Positions 25,855 to 35,373 of a stretch of 64,000 nucleotides of DNA are shown piece after piece. The stretch comes from Gilliamella sp. Choc5-1 (lineage in GTDB: Bacteria; Pseudomonadota; Gammaproteobacteria; Enterobacterales; Orbaceae). Under the pieces are notes generated by a model. That model saw only the letters and a list, made by a program, of their open reading frames with translations, ran no database searches and was not told the DNA's origin. The stretch covers positions 1 through 64,000 of the forward strand of contig NZ_LZHH01000111.1 in NCBI RefSeq assembly GCF_001690595.1, written 5' to 3'. The stretch's first letter is position 1; each line of letters begins with the position of its first letter. The position numbers were made by a program, and so were the translations under genes.

Positions 25855-25902
25855 TTTTTGTGTTTTCCTTATTCTTGCCAGTTATTATTTTTATTTTTAA
25901 AA

Positions 25903-25940
25903 ATGTAGAGATTAAATGCAATTACGTTTAATTTCTACAT
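25903..25940 (-). terminator. Terminator between igaA-like copies 3 and 2
   Basis: ATGTAGA-x-ATTAA pairs with TTAAT-x-TCTACAT (12 pairs, one mismatch). On the minus strand it is followed by TTTTT. It suggests copies 3 and 2 are separate transcription units. Confidence 0.65.
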
Positions 25941-25960
25941 CACAATAAGTTATATCATAA

Positions 25961-28150
25961 TTAGATTATTCTATTTTTATAAAATTTAATAATTTCGCTT
26001 TGTCGTCGACGGTTTGCAATTAATTTATAACACATTATTATGCCATTAAAGAATGAGATTAAGCTAGTAACACTAAAAATAACAAGGCTTATTAAAACTG
26101 GCGATGTTAATGAAAATAGATCATTTAAATTCATACTGTAACAATAATTTGCATCAACCTTTAAACCTGATATTGTATCGTCATCTTGATAATAAATGTC
26201 TTTAACCAATCCAACAACATTAATTATTCCTGCTTTGGCCAATAGAACATCATAATAATGATTTAACTTTAATTCTAATAATGAATCTTGTGTAAGATTG
26301 CCATTATTTACATTTTCTAGAGTGCTTATATCTTTATAGCTATAATTAGATAAATCAACTTTTAAGCTTGATTTTTGATGCTGATAATTTGAAACCGTAT
26401 CCTTTATTTTTACTAATATATCTTTCTTTAATGTTGAAATTAAGCTATCAAGCCTAGATATAAATTTGCTATCAACCACCTCATCATGATTTGGATACTG
26501 TTCAGCATTTTTAACTATTTCTTGCCAATTAGAACTATTATAAAATATAGATAATTCTTTTCTAACGTTATGACAATCCAATTCAAAAACGTTGCAAGCT
26601 TTATCTAAAGTAGTAACAATTTTTCCTATATTTTTTAGTTTTGTATAAAGGCTTCTGATATTCATGCTATAGACTGATGCTCGTCTATCATATTGTTTAT
26701 ACATTTCATTCAATCTGTCTTGATATTGCTGAACTCTCATAACATCACGATCGATACGAGTATCAATAAAATTATTATCAAACAAGCTTTTCATTTGATC
26801 CACCATTGATGCTACGTGATTATTTTCAATAGGTTGATTGTTGATAAATAATGTATGGCATCCTTTTTCATTGCTCTTTTCATTGCTCTTTTCATTGACA
26901 TCACACGATACGCCACTCATTTTTATGTTAACCAAATCACCTTTTTTAATTGGGCTATTTTTTAAGGTTGATTCATCTTCTAGATTCCAAGATGTTATAC
27001 TTTCATTAACAGTCCGATAAGCCAATAACGCATTATCAATAATACTTGCTTGAAAATAGACAACAATAGATAAAACAATGCCTGTAATAAAGAGGATTAA
27101 ATTGCATTTAACAAATTTGGGTGGCCCAAATCGTTCAATTTCGTTGTTAATTGAAAGCATATTTTGATAACAAATTAAGTTTTTATCATCTACTGTTACC
27201 TCCATGTTAGCTGGAATAGACGATTTATCAGGAAGGAACGGCAACCAATAATGTGGAACGTTTAAAATATAATTTTTACCAACAGTCACTTTTTTGGTAT
27301 TAGTTTGTTTAGAGGTAATTAAGCCTTTAATACATTTTACTTTATGTAAATCGTATTTAGACTTTGGCTGATACCAATAAAAGAGCATAAAAAGAATAAA
27401 ACTAAAAATGACTAAAACAAGAATGGCAGAATTAGTCAAATGCCAATACATCAGGAAAGATACTGTCATTGATATCAAAAAAAACGCTGATAATATGCCA
27501 TTCGTTTTTTTGTTTTTATTTTTTGATTCTAATGGTGTTTCTTCTCGCTCTAACAATTCAACATAGTTATTTTTGTTATCAGTTTCTGATTTTATTTTCG
27601 TTGCTTTGCCGCTACTTGACTCCTCATCTTCTAAAGTTTCAAGATCAAAAGATTGTTCTTGTAGCCAAGGTTCATCGAGTTCTGAGTATATGCCCCCATT
27701 TTGAGACTCTGCAGCAGTTTTTATATCATAACCATTGATTTTAACAACAAATGCGTATCTTTGGGTAAAAACAACTTCAACCTCGTTAAAATCTGAAATA
27801 TGATGATACATATTATAAGGAAAAAAGAGTTCAATGCCGCCAATCTCATAATAAAAAGATGTTTCTTCAGAATTTGTGTATAAACTATGTCGTACACAAT
27901 TCCCTACTAACTCTGATACTTCTAAATCAATTAGAGAAGATTGATATTTATAAGGAAACACCAACCATTTATTATCCAAATAAGGTTTTAGAAGCTGAAA
28001 TTCATCTTCAGTTAATTTTCTTATTGAAATGCGTTCATTAACAATATCATTTAAATTTTGTTTATTTTGATGTCTTTCTGACCTATAGCTAATCCAAGAA
28101 AATAAAGCAAGTCCTATCAAAAAAACTTTAAATAACCAATAAAACTCCAT
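25961..28150 (-). CDS. IgaA/UmoB-like membrane protein, copy 3
   Basis: This copy has 729 residues, close to E. coli IgaA (711), and the standard single-domain layout: N-terminal helix (about 5-22), cytoplasmic domain (44-145), acidic linker, two helices (about 217-235 and 241-260), YWLPFLPDKS, FGPPKFVKCNLILF with a helix, periplasmic domain with cysteines 416/431 and 519/526, and a C-terminal helix. Its N-terminal domain is very close to the first domain of copy 2 (both read YTNSEET and SSLID). A 4-residue S-N-E-K repeat interrupts the first periplasmic Cys pair. It is the best candidate for the ancestral, working copy. The gene follows ilvH after about 160 bp. Confidence 0.82.
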   Translation of the reverse strand: MEFYWLFKVFLIGLALFSWISYRSERHQNKQNLNDIVNERISIRKLTEDEFQLLKPYLDNKWLVFPYKYQSSLIDLEVSELVGNCVRHSLYTNSEETSFYYEIGGIELFFPYNMYHHISDFNEVEVVFTQRYAFVVKINGYDIKTAAESQNGGIYSELDEPWLQEQSFDLETLEDEESSSGKATKIKSETDNKNNYVELLEREETPLESKNKNKKTNGILSAFFLISMTVSFLMYWHLTNSAILVLVIFSFILFMLFYWYQPKSKYDLHKVKCIKGLITSKQTNTKKVTVGKNYILNVPHYWLPFLPDKSSIPANMEVTVDDKNLICYQNMLSINNEIERFGPPKFVKCNLILFITGIVLSIVVYFQASIIDNALLAYRTVNESITSWNLEDESTLKNSPIKKGDLVNIKMSGVSCDVNEKSNEKSNEKGCHTLFINNQPIENNHVASMVDQMKSLFDNNFIDTRIDRDVMRVQQYQDRLNEMYKQYDRRASVYSMNIRSLYTKLKNIGKIVTTLDKACNVFELDCHNVRKELSIFYNSSNWQEIVKNAEQYPNHDEVVDSKFISRLDSLISTLKKDILVKIKDTVSNYQHQKSSLKVDLSNYSYKDISTLENVNNGNLTQDSLLELKLNHYYDVLLAKAGIINVVGLVKDIYYQDDDTISGLKVDANYCYSMNLNDLFSLTSPVLISLVIFSVTSLISFFNGIIMCYKLIANRRRQSEIIKFYKNRII
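26865..26897. repeat. 12-bp tandem repeat inside igaA-like copy 3
   Basis: The unit TTTTCATTGCTC is present 2.75 times and encodes an in-frame S-N-E-K repeat between Cys416 and Cys431. Since each unit is four codons, copy-number change would alter the loop length without breaking the frame. Confidence 0.8.
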
Positions 28151-28251
28151 CCCTATATTTTCCTTATATTATTGCTAGTAATAAATAAAGTTAACAATAT
28201 AACTTTTCTTTTATATTTTATATTTTATATTATTGTATCTTTGACAAAATT

Positions 28252-28270
28252 AAGGTGCATAATGCGCCTT
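28252..28270 (-). terminator. Likely terminator of ilvIH
   Basis: AAGGYGCA arms face each other with one mismatch in minus-strand RNA, followed by AATTTTG. It lies about 45 bp after the ilvH stop and before igaA-like copy 3. Confidence 0.5.
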
Positions 28271-28313
28271 TGATTAAATAAGTTATCTATAAATATGTTA
28301 ATTATAAATATAG

Positions 28314-28808
28314 CTATTTAACTGTTTTTTCACTACGCGATAAACCAATAATGCCAGAGCGAACAATTTCAACAATGTTGCAAGTTTCGCGTATCGAGGC
28401 TAAAAATGAGTCTAGTTTTTCGCTAGTCCCTGATAATTGTACGATGTAATGTGTCGCTGTTACATCTACAATTGATCCTCTAAAAATATCAGCACAACGT
28501 TTAACTTCATCACGAGCATCAGATCCTTTTGCAGCGACTTTAACTAGCATAATTTCGCGCTCAACATGAGGTCCTTCGGTTAAATCATGTACGCGGTAAA
28601 CATTAACTAGCTTATGTAGCTGTTTTTGGATCTGTTCAAGGACGTGTTCGTCACCACTAGTCTGTATTGTCATGCGGTGCATGGTAGGATCTTCAGTCTG
28701 CGCAGTGGTGATAGTTTCGATATTAAAACCACGTTGCGAAAACAAGCCGATAATTCGTGACAATGCGCCCGGTTCGTTTTCGGTTAAAATTGATAAGATA
28801 TAACGCAT
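28314..28808 (-). CDS. ilvH: Acetolactate synthase III, small (regulatory) subunit
   Basis: IlvH activates the large subunit and gives feedback inhibition by valine. The N-terminal ACT domain ([33 protein letters not shown]) binds the effector; the C-terminal domain ends SGIIGLSRSEKTVK. The 164 residues are nearly the same as E. coli (163). Its ATG overlaps the ilvI stop region, so translation is coupled. A decayed copy of its 3' end lies about 5 kb away between two igaA-like genes. Confidence 0.97.
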   Translation of the reverse strand: MRYILSILTENEPGALSRIIGLFSQRGFNIETITTAQTEDPTMHRMTIQTSGDEHVLEQIQKQLHKLVNVYRVHDLTEGPHVEREIMLVKVAAKGSDARDEVKRCADIFRGSIVDVTATHYIVQLSGTSEKLDSFLASIRETCNIVEIVRSGIIGLSRSEKTVK

Positions 28809-30526
28809 TAGGTTCTCTCCGTTTTGCTAAGCCACATTTCGTTCATTGCACCACCACGAACTTGCATTGGGTAAACATGTTCAGTAGCATCGGTCATAAC
28901 ATCAACAAAAACTAAGCGGTTTTTAATGGCTAAGGCTTGTTTGAGTTTTGGTTCTAGTTCTTCACGTTTAGTAATTACCATTCCAACATGACCATAGGCT
29001 TCGGCAATCTTGGCAAAATCGGGGAGTGATTCCATATAAGAGCTAGAATGCCTGCCTGCATAAATCATATCTTGCCATTGCTTAACCATACCTAAAAAAC
29101 GATTATTTAAATTTAAAACAAGCACAGGTAAGCCATATTGCAACGCGGTTGATAACTCTTGAATATTCATTTGAATACTGCCATCGCCCGTTACACAAAC
29201 TACAGTCTTTTTAGGGAACGCCAATTTAACTCCAAGCGCTGCTGGCAATCCAAATCCCATTGTGCCAAGCCCTCCGGAGGTAATAAAGTGACGTGGCTTA
29301 TCAAATGGGTAATAAAGCGCTGTAAACATTTGGTGCTGGCCAACATCGGTTGCTACAAATGCATCGCCTTTCGTTAATTTATACAATACTTCAATCGCTT
29401 CTTGAGGTTTGATGCTTTCACCTTCATGGCTATATGCTAAACAGTGACGAGCTCGCCAATGTTCAATTTGCTTCCACCAATCAATTAATGCATCTAAATC
29501 ACGCTCTACATTTAGCTCATCAATTTGAGATAACATTGTTTCAACCACCATTTTAGCATCACCCACAACAGGAATACTTGCCATAATGGTTTTTGATATT
29601 GAGGTTGGGTCGATATCAATATGAATGATTTTAGCTTTTGGGCAATATTTTTCAACATTATTTGTTGTTCTATCATCAAACCTTGCCCCTATAGCCAAAA
29701 TAACATCAGCATTATGCATAGCAACATTGGCTTCATAAACACCATGCATGCCAATCATACCAAGATAATGTTTATCGGTTCCTGGAAAAGCACTAATACC
29801 CATTAACGTTGAAGCGACAGGTAAGTTTAATTTTTCTGCAAGTGTTTTAATTTCGCCACTAGCATCGGCGGCAATAACCCCACCACCAATAAATAACACC
29901 GGTTTTTTAGCCGATAACAACGTGGTTAATGCTTTTTTAATTTGCCCTTTATGCCCTTGTATGGTTGGGTTGTAAGAGCGCATAGTCACTGATTTTGGAT
30001 AATGGTAATTATATTTGTTGGCAGGATTAACAATGTCTTTAGGTAAATCAATAACGACAGGACCAGGCCGACCAGTTGAGGCAATATAAAACGCTTTTTT
30101 GATGGTTTCAGGTATGTCTTTGCTGTCTTTGACTAAAAAACTGTGTTTTACAATTGGACGTGAAATACCAACCATATCACACTCTTGAAATGCATCATTG
30201 CCAATTAAATTACTAGCAACCTGCCCAGATAATATTATTAACGGTACTGAATCCATATAAGCGGTTGCAATACCTGTAATAGTGTTAGTTGCACCTGGAC
30301 CTGATGTAACTAAAACCACGCCCACATCGCCCGTTGCTCTTGCATAACCATCAGCCATATGTACTGCAGCTTGTTCATGGCGAACTAAAATATGTTCAAT
30401 TCCACCTAGTGTATGAATTGCATCATAAATATCAAGAACACTACCACCGGGATAACCAAATATCTGTTTTACTCCTTGGTCAATCAAAGATTGAATAACC
30501 ATCTCTGCACCTGACAGCTTCACCAT
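28808..30526 (-). CDS. ilvI: Acetolactate synthase III, large (catalytic) subunit
   Basis: IlvI condenses two pyruvates to acetolactate, or pyruvate with 2-oxobutyrate, using thiamine diphosphate. This is the first common step of valine, leucine and isoleucine synthesis. The protein shows [14 protein letters not shown], the catalytic Glu in [19 protein letters not shown], and the ThDP-binding [12 protein letters not shown]...[13 protein letters not shown]. The start giving [14 protein letters not shown] (572 residues; E. coli 574) is chosen because it has a strong GGAGG site. The frame runs 18 codons further up, through the likely promoter. Confidence 0.97.
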   Translation of the reverse strand: MVKLSGAEMVIQSLIDQGVKQIFGYPGGSVLDIYDAIHTLGGIEHILVRHEQAAVHMADGYARATGDVGVVLVTSGPGATNTITGIATAYMDSVPLIILSGQVASNLIGNDAFQECDMVGISRPIVKHSFLVKDSKDIPETIKKAFYIASTGRPGPVVIDLPKDIVNPANKYNYHYPKSVTMRSYNPTIQGHKGQIKKALTTLLSAKKPVLFIGGGVIAADASGEIKTLAEKLNLPVASTLMGISAFPGTDKHYLGMIGMHGVYEANVAMHNADVILAIGARFDDRTTNNVEKYCPKAKIIHIDIDPTSISKTIMASIPVVGDAKMVVETMLSQIDELNVERDLDALIDWWKQIEHWRARHCLAYSHEGESIKPQEAIEVLYKLTKGDAFVATDVGQHQMFTALYYPFDKPRHFITSGGLGTMGFGLPAALGVKLAFPKKTVVCVTGDGSIQMNIQELSTALQYGLPVLVLNLNNRFLGMVKQWQDMIYAGRHSSSYMESLPDFAKIAEAYGHVGMVITKREELEPKLKQALAIKNRLVFVDVMTDATEHVYPMQVRGGAMNEMWLSKTERT

Positions 30527-30553
30527 GGTTGTTGCCTCCAATGTTATTGATTT

Positions 30554-30580
30554 ATTATATAGTGAGTCATTTTGCATCAA
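30554..30580 (-). promoter_or_regulatory. Likely sigma-70 promoter of ilvIH
   Basis: On the minus strand TTGATG (30575-30580) and TATAAT (30554-30559) are 15 bp apart, ending about 27 bp before the ATG. The leader would be too short for a peptide attenuator. The spacing is shorter than ideal, so the -35 assignment is tentative. Confidence 0.4.
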
Positions 30581-30900
30581 CTTGTAATAAAAATCAATAA
30601 AGTCAATTAGCTAAGGTATAAGAGAACGCCGACTTGTTTACACTTTATAGTTAAAATAATTCGCTAAAAACTCATAAGGCGTTTAAGTTTTTGTTTTTTC
30701 TCTTTTAAGTCGCTAAATATTTGTTGATTATGCAACTTCGCATTAACGTACGTATCACTATTTTGACTTGTCCATTGGTTTGTGTGTAGATGCGCTTGAT
30801 GAATTTTACGCGTTTAACCAAATTAGTACGGTTATTTTTGTTTATTTTATCAGTGCCCTATCGATTTTATGTGATGGCGTTTCAATTTTGTTTTTTTATA

Positions 30901-30925
30901 ACAGTAATTTCTCAAATTACAGTAA
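30901..30925. repeat. Palindromic 25-bp motif, copy 1 (ilvI/ygfZ intergenic)
   Basis: ACAGTAATTT-CTC-AAATTACAGTAA contains the perfect palindrome GTAATTT/AAATTAC. The same 25-mer, differing only in the 3-base centre, occurs at 63721-63745. It lies in the divergent ilvI-ygfZ region of about 570 bp, where nothing else except promoter elements can be supported. Confidence 0.7.
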
Positions 30926-31094
30926 ACAACGCGTAAAACTCCTACACATGAATAATACCCATAAAACTAACAATATTTATTCAAATATTGCAGATTGATT
31001 TTATTGTTATTTTTTTATTTTTTATATACACTCAGAAGATAAGTATTTCTAGCCATAACGGTACTAGGATTCTTCATCACCCAAAGGTACAAAT

Positions 31095-31970
31095 ATGAGC
31101 AATATTTCTTCTAAACCAACCTCTCTTGCTGACTGGCAATTACTTAAAGTTACAGGTGAGGATAACCGGGCTTTCTTGCAAGGTCAAATAACTAACGATA
31201 TTAACCGACTTACTGAATATTCTACGCTTTATGCTGCTCATTGCGACAATAAAGGCAGAATGTGGAGTACTTTATTGTTATTTCAACGAGGTAACGATAT
31301 TTACTACATTGAACGCAAAAGTGTTGTAAAAAAACAGGTTGCCGAACTAGCAAAATATGCTGTTTTTTCTAAAGTCTCTATCGAACCTGTCCAAGATTTA
31401 AATATGATTGGATTGGTTGGCGATGCCATTCCCACTGAAATCAAAGCAAAACTAAATGATAGAAACTGTTTAACTGAAAATAATATCACCTACATCAAGT
31501 TATCTTTACCTGAAATACGCGTCATTATGATAACGCCAAAAACGATTTCAAATGATTTAAATCCATGTAGCGAATGGTTAAAACTTGATTTACTGGCCGG
31601 TTATCCAGTTATTGATGATAGCAATATGGCCATTTTATTACCGCAAGCTTGCAATTTACAATCATATGATGCTATCAGCTTTGATAAAGGTTGCTATTGT
31701 GGGCAAGAAATGGTCGCTAGAGCACAGTTTCGTGGTGCAAATACGCGTGGCATGTATCTCATTAAAGGTACTAGCGACGTTTTGCCAAAAGTAGGAGACA
31801 CTATTGAATACAAACTTGCTAGTGGTTGGCGAGAGGGAGGCTTAGTCTTAGCTACAACAAAACTAGATGACAAAGATGGAATTTGTGTTCAAGTAGTACT
31901 AAGTAATGGAATTGATTTAAATACCGTATTTAGAATCTACGGTAATGACAATAGCCGATTGATGTTTTAA
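31095..31970 (+). CDS. ygfZ: tRNA-modifying / folate-binding protein YgfZ
   Basis: YgfZ is a folate-dependent protein of the GcvT-like fold that helps maintain certain Fe-S enzymes, including the tRNA methylthiotransferase MiaB. The family signature K-G-C-Y-x-G-Q-E is present (residues 198-205, CYCGQE, with an extra Cys in the variable place). The start of the protein (LADWQLLKVTGEDNRAFLQGQITND) is typical. The 291 residues are a little shorter than E. coli (326). It is transcribed alone and is convergent with the amidohydrolase gene. Confidence 0.92.
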   Translation: MSNISSKPTSLADWQLLKVTGEDNRAFLQGQITNDINRLTEYSTLYAAHCDNKGRMWSTLLLFQRGNDIYYIERKSVVKKQVAELAKYAVFSKVSIEPVQDLNMIGLVGDAIPTEIKAKLNDRNCLTENNITYIKLSLPEIRVIMITPKTISNDLNPCSEWLKLDLLAGYPVIDDSNMAILLPQACNLQSYDAISFDKGCYCGQEMVARAQFRGANTRGMYLIKGTSDVLPKVGDTIEYKLASGWREGGLVLATTKLDDKDGICVQVVLSNGIDLNTVFRIYGNDNSRLMF

Positions 31971-31983
31971 TCTATTATTCAGC

Positions 31984-32026
31984 TAAAACTGGGGGGAATA
32001 AATTAATATTTACCCCACCAGTTTTA
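31984..32026. terminator. Bidirectional terminator between ygfZ and the M20 amidohydrolase gene
   Basis: TAAAACTGG / CCAGTTTTA plus an inner GGGG/CCCC pairing with one bulged A forms a long stem between two convergent genes. Confidence 0.75.
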
Positions 32027-32060
32027 TATATCTACCGTTTTCAGCTAGTTGCTTAATTAC

Positions 32061-33233
32061 TTAATTAGCTAATTCTTGGATAGCTAGTTCTTGGTTAACA
32101 ATTTCAACAAAATAACTTACACCTGTTGCTAACACTTCATCATTAAAATTAAAGGCAGGATTATGTAAGTTAGCTCCTTTTCCTGCCCCTAACCAAACAT
32201 ATACTCCTGGTATTTTTTGCAGCATAAAAGCAAAATCTTCAGATCCCATTGAAGGAAGCGGATCAATAACTAAGTTTTCTTGCCCAACAACTTTGTTAGC
32301 AGCGGCAATTGCAATATCAGCTTGTTTTGCGTAATTAATCGTTGCTGGGTAACGACGTTGATAATCCACATCTGCTTTTGCATCAAAGGCTGTTGCAATA
32401 CCAGTTGCAATTTGTTTAATTCGTTGTTCAGCCATATCTTGTACTTGAGCGCTAAATGTCCTAACCGTACCACGGATCACCGCTTTTTGAGGTAGCACAT
32501 TCCAAGTATCACCACTATGAATTTGCGTTATGCTAACTACCAACGAACTTAAAGGATCAGCATTACGGCTCACAATGCTTTGCAAACTATTCACAATTTG
32601 TGTGGCAGTTAAAATTGTATCTTTACCTAGATGAGGCGCAGCAGCATGAGCACCAACACCCGTTATTTTGATCTCAAATACATCATACGATGCCATCATT
32701 GGACCATGATTAATATAAAAGTGATTTAACTTCATATTAGGTTGGTTATGAATACCATATACGGCTTCAATTGGGAATTGCTCAAATAAGCCATTTTCAA
32801 CCATCACTCGTGCGCCACCTTCGTTTTCCTCGGCAGGTTGAAAAATAACAACAACCGTTCCTACAAAATTACGATGTTCGCTTAAATACTTAGCTGTGCC
32901 AAGTAACATAGCTGTATGTCCATCATGTCCACATGCGTGCATTTTGCCACGAACCGTTGAGCAATAATCAATGTTGTTTTCTTCGATAATATCTAATGCA
33001 TCAATATCTGCTCGTAGCGCAATCCACCGCCCTTCTTGCTGACCTTTGATAATGCCAACAACTCCCGTTGGGGCAAAATGGGTATAGAGCTCAGTAATTC
33101 CAAAAGACTGGAGTTTTTCAACAATAAATTGTGTCGTGTTAACTTCTTCGAAAGCGGTTTCAGGATGAGCATGAATATGGTGGCGCCACGCTATCATTTC
33201 GTTTTTTAATTGATTAATACTATTAGATATCAT
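32061..33233 (-). CDS. M20 family metallo-amidohydrolase (hippurate hydrolase/aminoacylase-like)
   Basis: This cytoplasmic zinc-dependent amidohydrolase of the M20D subfamily cleaves N-acyl amino acids, hippurate or similar amides. Metal-ligand motifs are HACGHDGHTAMLLG and FQPAEENEGGARVM, the dimerisation-domain motif is GVGAHAAAPHLGKD, and the last ligand region is PSMGSEDFAFML. The 390 residues are normal. It stands alone, with a 215-bp gap upstream in which only a short TTAGC/GCTAA repeat is visible. The substrate cannot be fixed from sequence. Confidence 0.88.
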   Translation of the reverse strand: MISNSINQLKNEMIAWRHHIHAHPETAFEEVNTTQFIVEKLQSFGITELYTHFAPTGVVGIIKGQQEGRWIALRADIDALDIIEENNIDYCSTVRGKMHACGHDGHTAMLLGTAKYLSEHRNFVGTVVVIFQPAEENEGGARVMVENGLFEQFPIEAVYGIHNQPNMKLNHFYINHGPMMASYDVFEIKITGVGAHAAAPHLGKDTILTATQIVNSLQSIVSRNADPLSSLVVSITQIHSGDTWNVLPQKAVIRGTVRTFSAQVQDMAEQRIKQIATGIATAFDAKADVDYQRRYPATINYAKQADIAIAAANKVVGQENLVIDPLPSMGSEDFAFMLQKIPGVYVWLGAGKGANLHNPAFNFNDEVLATGVSYFVEIVNQELAIQELAN

Positions 33234-33448
33234 AAGTAATTCCTTAGTTGATAAATAACCTGTGGCTTAGCTAGTTAAGCTAACACTATAACGCGATTTT
33301 AACTTTTATAAAAATAACTATTTTTACTATGGATATCAATTTTAGTTATATATTGCATCTATTGAAAAAGATAATAGCTTTATGCATTTTTAACACTTAT
33401 TTTGTTTAACAATAAATTGATTAATACATCTATTTTTTCTGAAACTTT

Positions 33449-34198
33449 TTAACCAAAATAATAAATAGCATAACCAGAAATTAATAAAAAAGGACCAAAT
33501 GGAACAGCTTTCGGTTTTGGTTTATTGATCATATATTGCAAAAAAAGAAAATACATAATCCCTAATAAGGAAGCAAAAAATAATAGCATTGGTAATAATG
33601 TATAAGGCAACCAGGCGCCAAGAGCAGCAAGCAATTTGATATCGCCACCCCCTAACCCCTGCTTTTTGGATATTAAATGAAATAAAGTAGCAGGTATTTT
33701 TAATAATAGATATCCCAAAAAAACGCCTACTAAAGCATCGGTTAAGGTGATGTTAGCCATGTCAAAATAAGCTAGCATTATACCCGTCCACATTAACGGC
33801 TGGGTAAATAAATCAGGTAATAAAAAGTATTTAAAATCGATTAAAGCTAACAGTAAAAAATAACAACCAAGTAGCATTAAAATAACACTTTGATAACCCA
33901 AACCGTAATCAAAATAGATAATAGCAAATAAAGCCGAGATTAATAATTCAACAATAAGATAATGCCATGAAATGTTAGTTTTACAGTAATAACAACGCCC
34001 TTTTAATATCAGCCAAGAAACAATGGGGATTAATTGCCAAGCATTAAGTCGATAATGACAGTGCGAGCAAACAGATCGATTAATGCAAATACGGTATAAA
34101 TATTGGCATGGCGTAATTGTTGGCAAATAGCGACAATAAGCAACATAAACAAAGCTACCGACACAAAGCCCTAAACAGATAATGATAAATGCTAACAT
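33449..34198 (-). CDS. pilD: Prepilin peptidase (type IV leader peptidase)
   Basis: This inner-membrane aspartic protease cleaves prepilin leader peptides and N-methylates the new N-terminus. It has the N-terminal methyltransferase/zinc region with paired cysteines (CSHCHYR and GRCYYCKTN), a set of hydrophobic segments, and the two catalytic Asp motifs LALIDFKYFLLPD and GLGGGDIKLLAALGAW. The 249 residues fit PilD/GspO. It overlaps the upstream platform-protein gene by one base, so it is the last gene of the pilus operon. Confidence 0.92.
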   Translation of the reverse strand: MLAFIIICLGLCVGSFVYVAYCRYLPTITPCQYLYRICINRSVCSHCHYRLNAWQLIPIVSWLILKGRCYYCKTNISWHYLIVELLISALFAIIYFDYGLGYQSVILMLLGCYFLLLALIDFKYFLLPDLFTQPLMWTGIMLAYFDMANITLTDALVGVFLGYLLLKIPATLFHLISKKQGLGGGDIKLLAALGAWLPYTLLPMLLFFASLLGIMYFLFLQYMINKPKPKAVPFGPFLLISGYAIYYFG

Positions 34199-35373
34199 TA
34201 GTGAATCACTTCGCCCATTTGAAATATCGGTAAATACATAGCTACAATTAAACTACCAATAATCAACGCCAATACTAGCATTAATAATGGCTCAAACGCT
34301 TGCGATAAATTATCGGTTAGGGTTTGATTTTGTTCTTGATAATAGTTAGCTAACTTATCAAGCATTAAATCTAACGTACCTGACTCCTCTCCCACATGAA
34401 TTAACTGTGAACATAAATTAGGAAAATATCGTTGCCCATGCAATACATGGCTAAATGAGTGTCCTTGCTCAATACTAGCTATAATTTTCGAAAGACTATC
34501 ACGATAAAGGCAATAATAAGTGGTATTCGCCGCTGCAGCTAAACCCGCTAATAATGGTATGCCTGCTTTTTGGGTGATCGCAATGGTTTGAAAAATTTGC
34601 GTTAAGCAGCTAGTTTGAATCACTCGACCAACAAAGGGGCTTTTGATTATTATTTTTTCGATTTTATGACGATAGCGCACTTTTAAATAGCGCTGATAAC
34701 AAAAATAGCTGATAAAAAAAATTACACACCAAATTAACCAGCTTTGTTGCAAATAATTAGAAAAATCAATCACACCTTGTGTAAAAGCAGGCAACTCGGC
34801 ATCGAAATCTTGATAAATATCGGAAAATTTTGGCAAAACAAACAACAACATCACCAAACTTACAATTATCGCAACCAATAATAAAAACATTGGGTAACGC
34901 ATTGCCTTTTTCAAACTTTTTTGTAGTTTGATTGATTTTTCAAGCAATAACGCTAATTGCTCAAAACTTTCATCAAGCTGTCCTGTCAGTTCGCCTGTTG
35001 CTATAATTTCGCAATACAGGGCAGAAAATACCGAAGAATGTTGCCGTAATACTTGGGATAAAAATTCGCCTTTAGCTATTTGTTGCTTAATATCAAGTAA
35101 CAAATATTGCCAATGCGGTTTAGCTTGTTCTTGAGCAAGCAATTGTAATGTATCAATAATAGATAATCCCGCCTTTAGCATGGTAGCTAATTGTTTGGTA
35201 ATCATCAGCAGATCTGTACGATTAAAACTGTGTGGGGTGATAATTTTACCGGCTTTAATCTTAATGGCGATTTTACCTTGTAACAATAAATGCCGTTTAA
35301 CAGCCTGTGATGATTCAGCGATAATTTTGTGTTGATTAAAATCAACATCATACCAATAATAGAGCCGTTTCAT
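34198..35373 (-). CDS. hofC: Type IV pilus inner-membrane platform protein (PilC/HofC)
   Basis: This is the polytopic GspF/PilC-family protein that couples the assembly ATPase to pilin in the inner membrane. Two T2SSF domains are visible (about 50-175 and 255-380), each with LLAQ...G.SLSQ/G-H-S-F patterns and hydrophobic helices (e.g. FLLLVAIIVSLVMLLFVLP). The end PIFQMGEVIH is characteristic. It has 391 residues. It overlaps the ATPase gene by 4 bases and the peptidase gene by one, so all three are translated together. Confidence 0.92.
   Translation of the reverse strand: MKRLYYWYDVDFNQHKIIAESSQAVKRHLLLQGKIAIKIKAGKIITPHSFNRTDLLMITKQLATMLKAGLSIIDTLQLLAQEQAKPHWQYLLLDIKQQIAKGEFLSQVLRQHSSVFSALYCEIIATGELTGQLDESFEQLALLLEKSIKLQKSLKKAMRYPMFLLLVAIIVSLVMLLFVLPKFSDIYQDFDAELPAFTQGVIDFSNYLQQSWLIWCVIFFISYFCYQRYLKVRYRHKIEKIIIKSPFVGRVIQTSCLTQIFQTIAITQKAGIPLLAGLAAAANTTYYCLYRDSLSKIIASIEQGHSFSHVLHGQRYFPNLCSQLIHVGEESGTLDLMLDKLANYYQEQNQTLTDNLSQAFEPLLMLVLALIIGSLIVAMYLPIFQMGEVIH

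Noticed and set aside
30768-30998. A 76-codon frame in the ilvI-ygfZ intergenic region
   Set aside because: It starts at TTG without a ribosome site, has no family resemblance and runs through the palindromic 25-bp motif; treated as non-coding.
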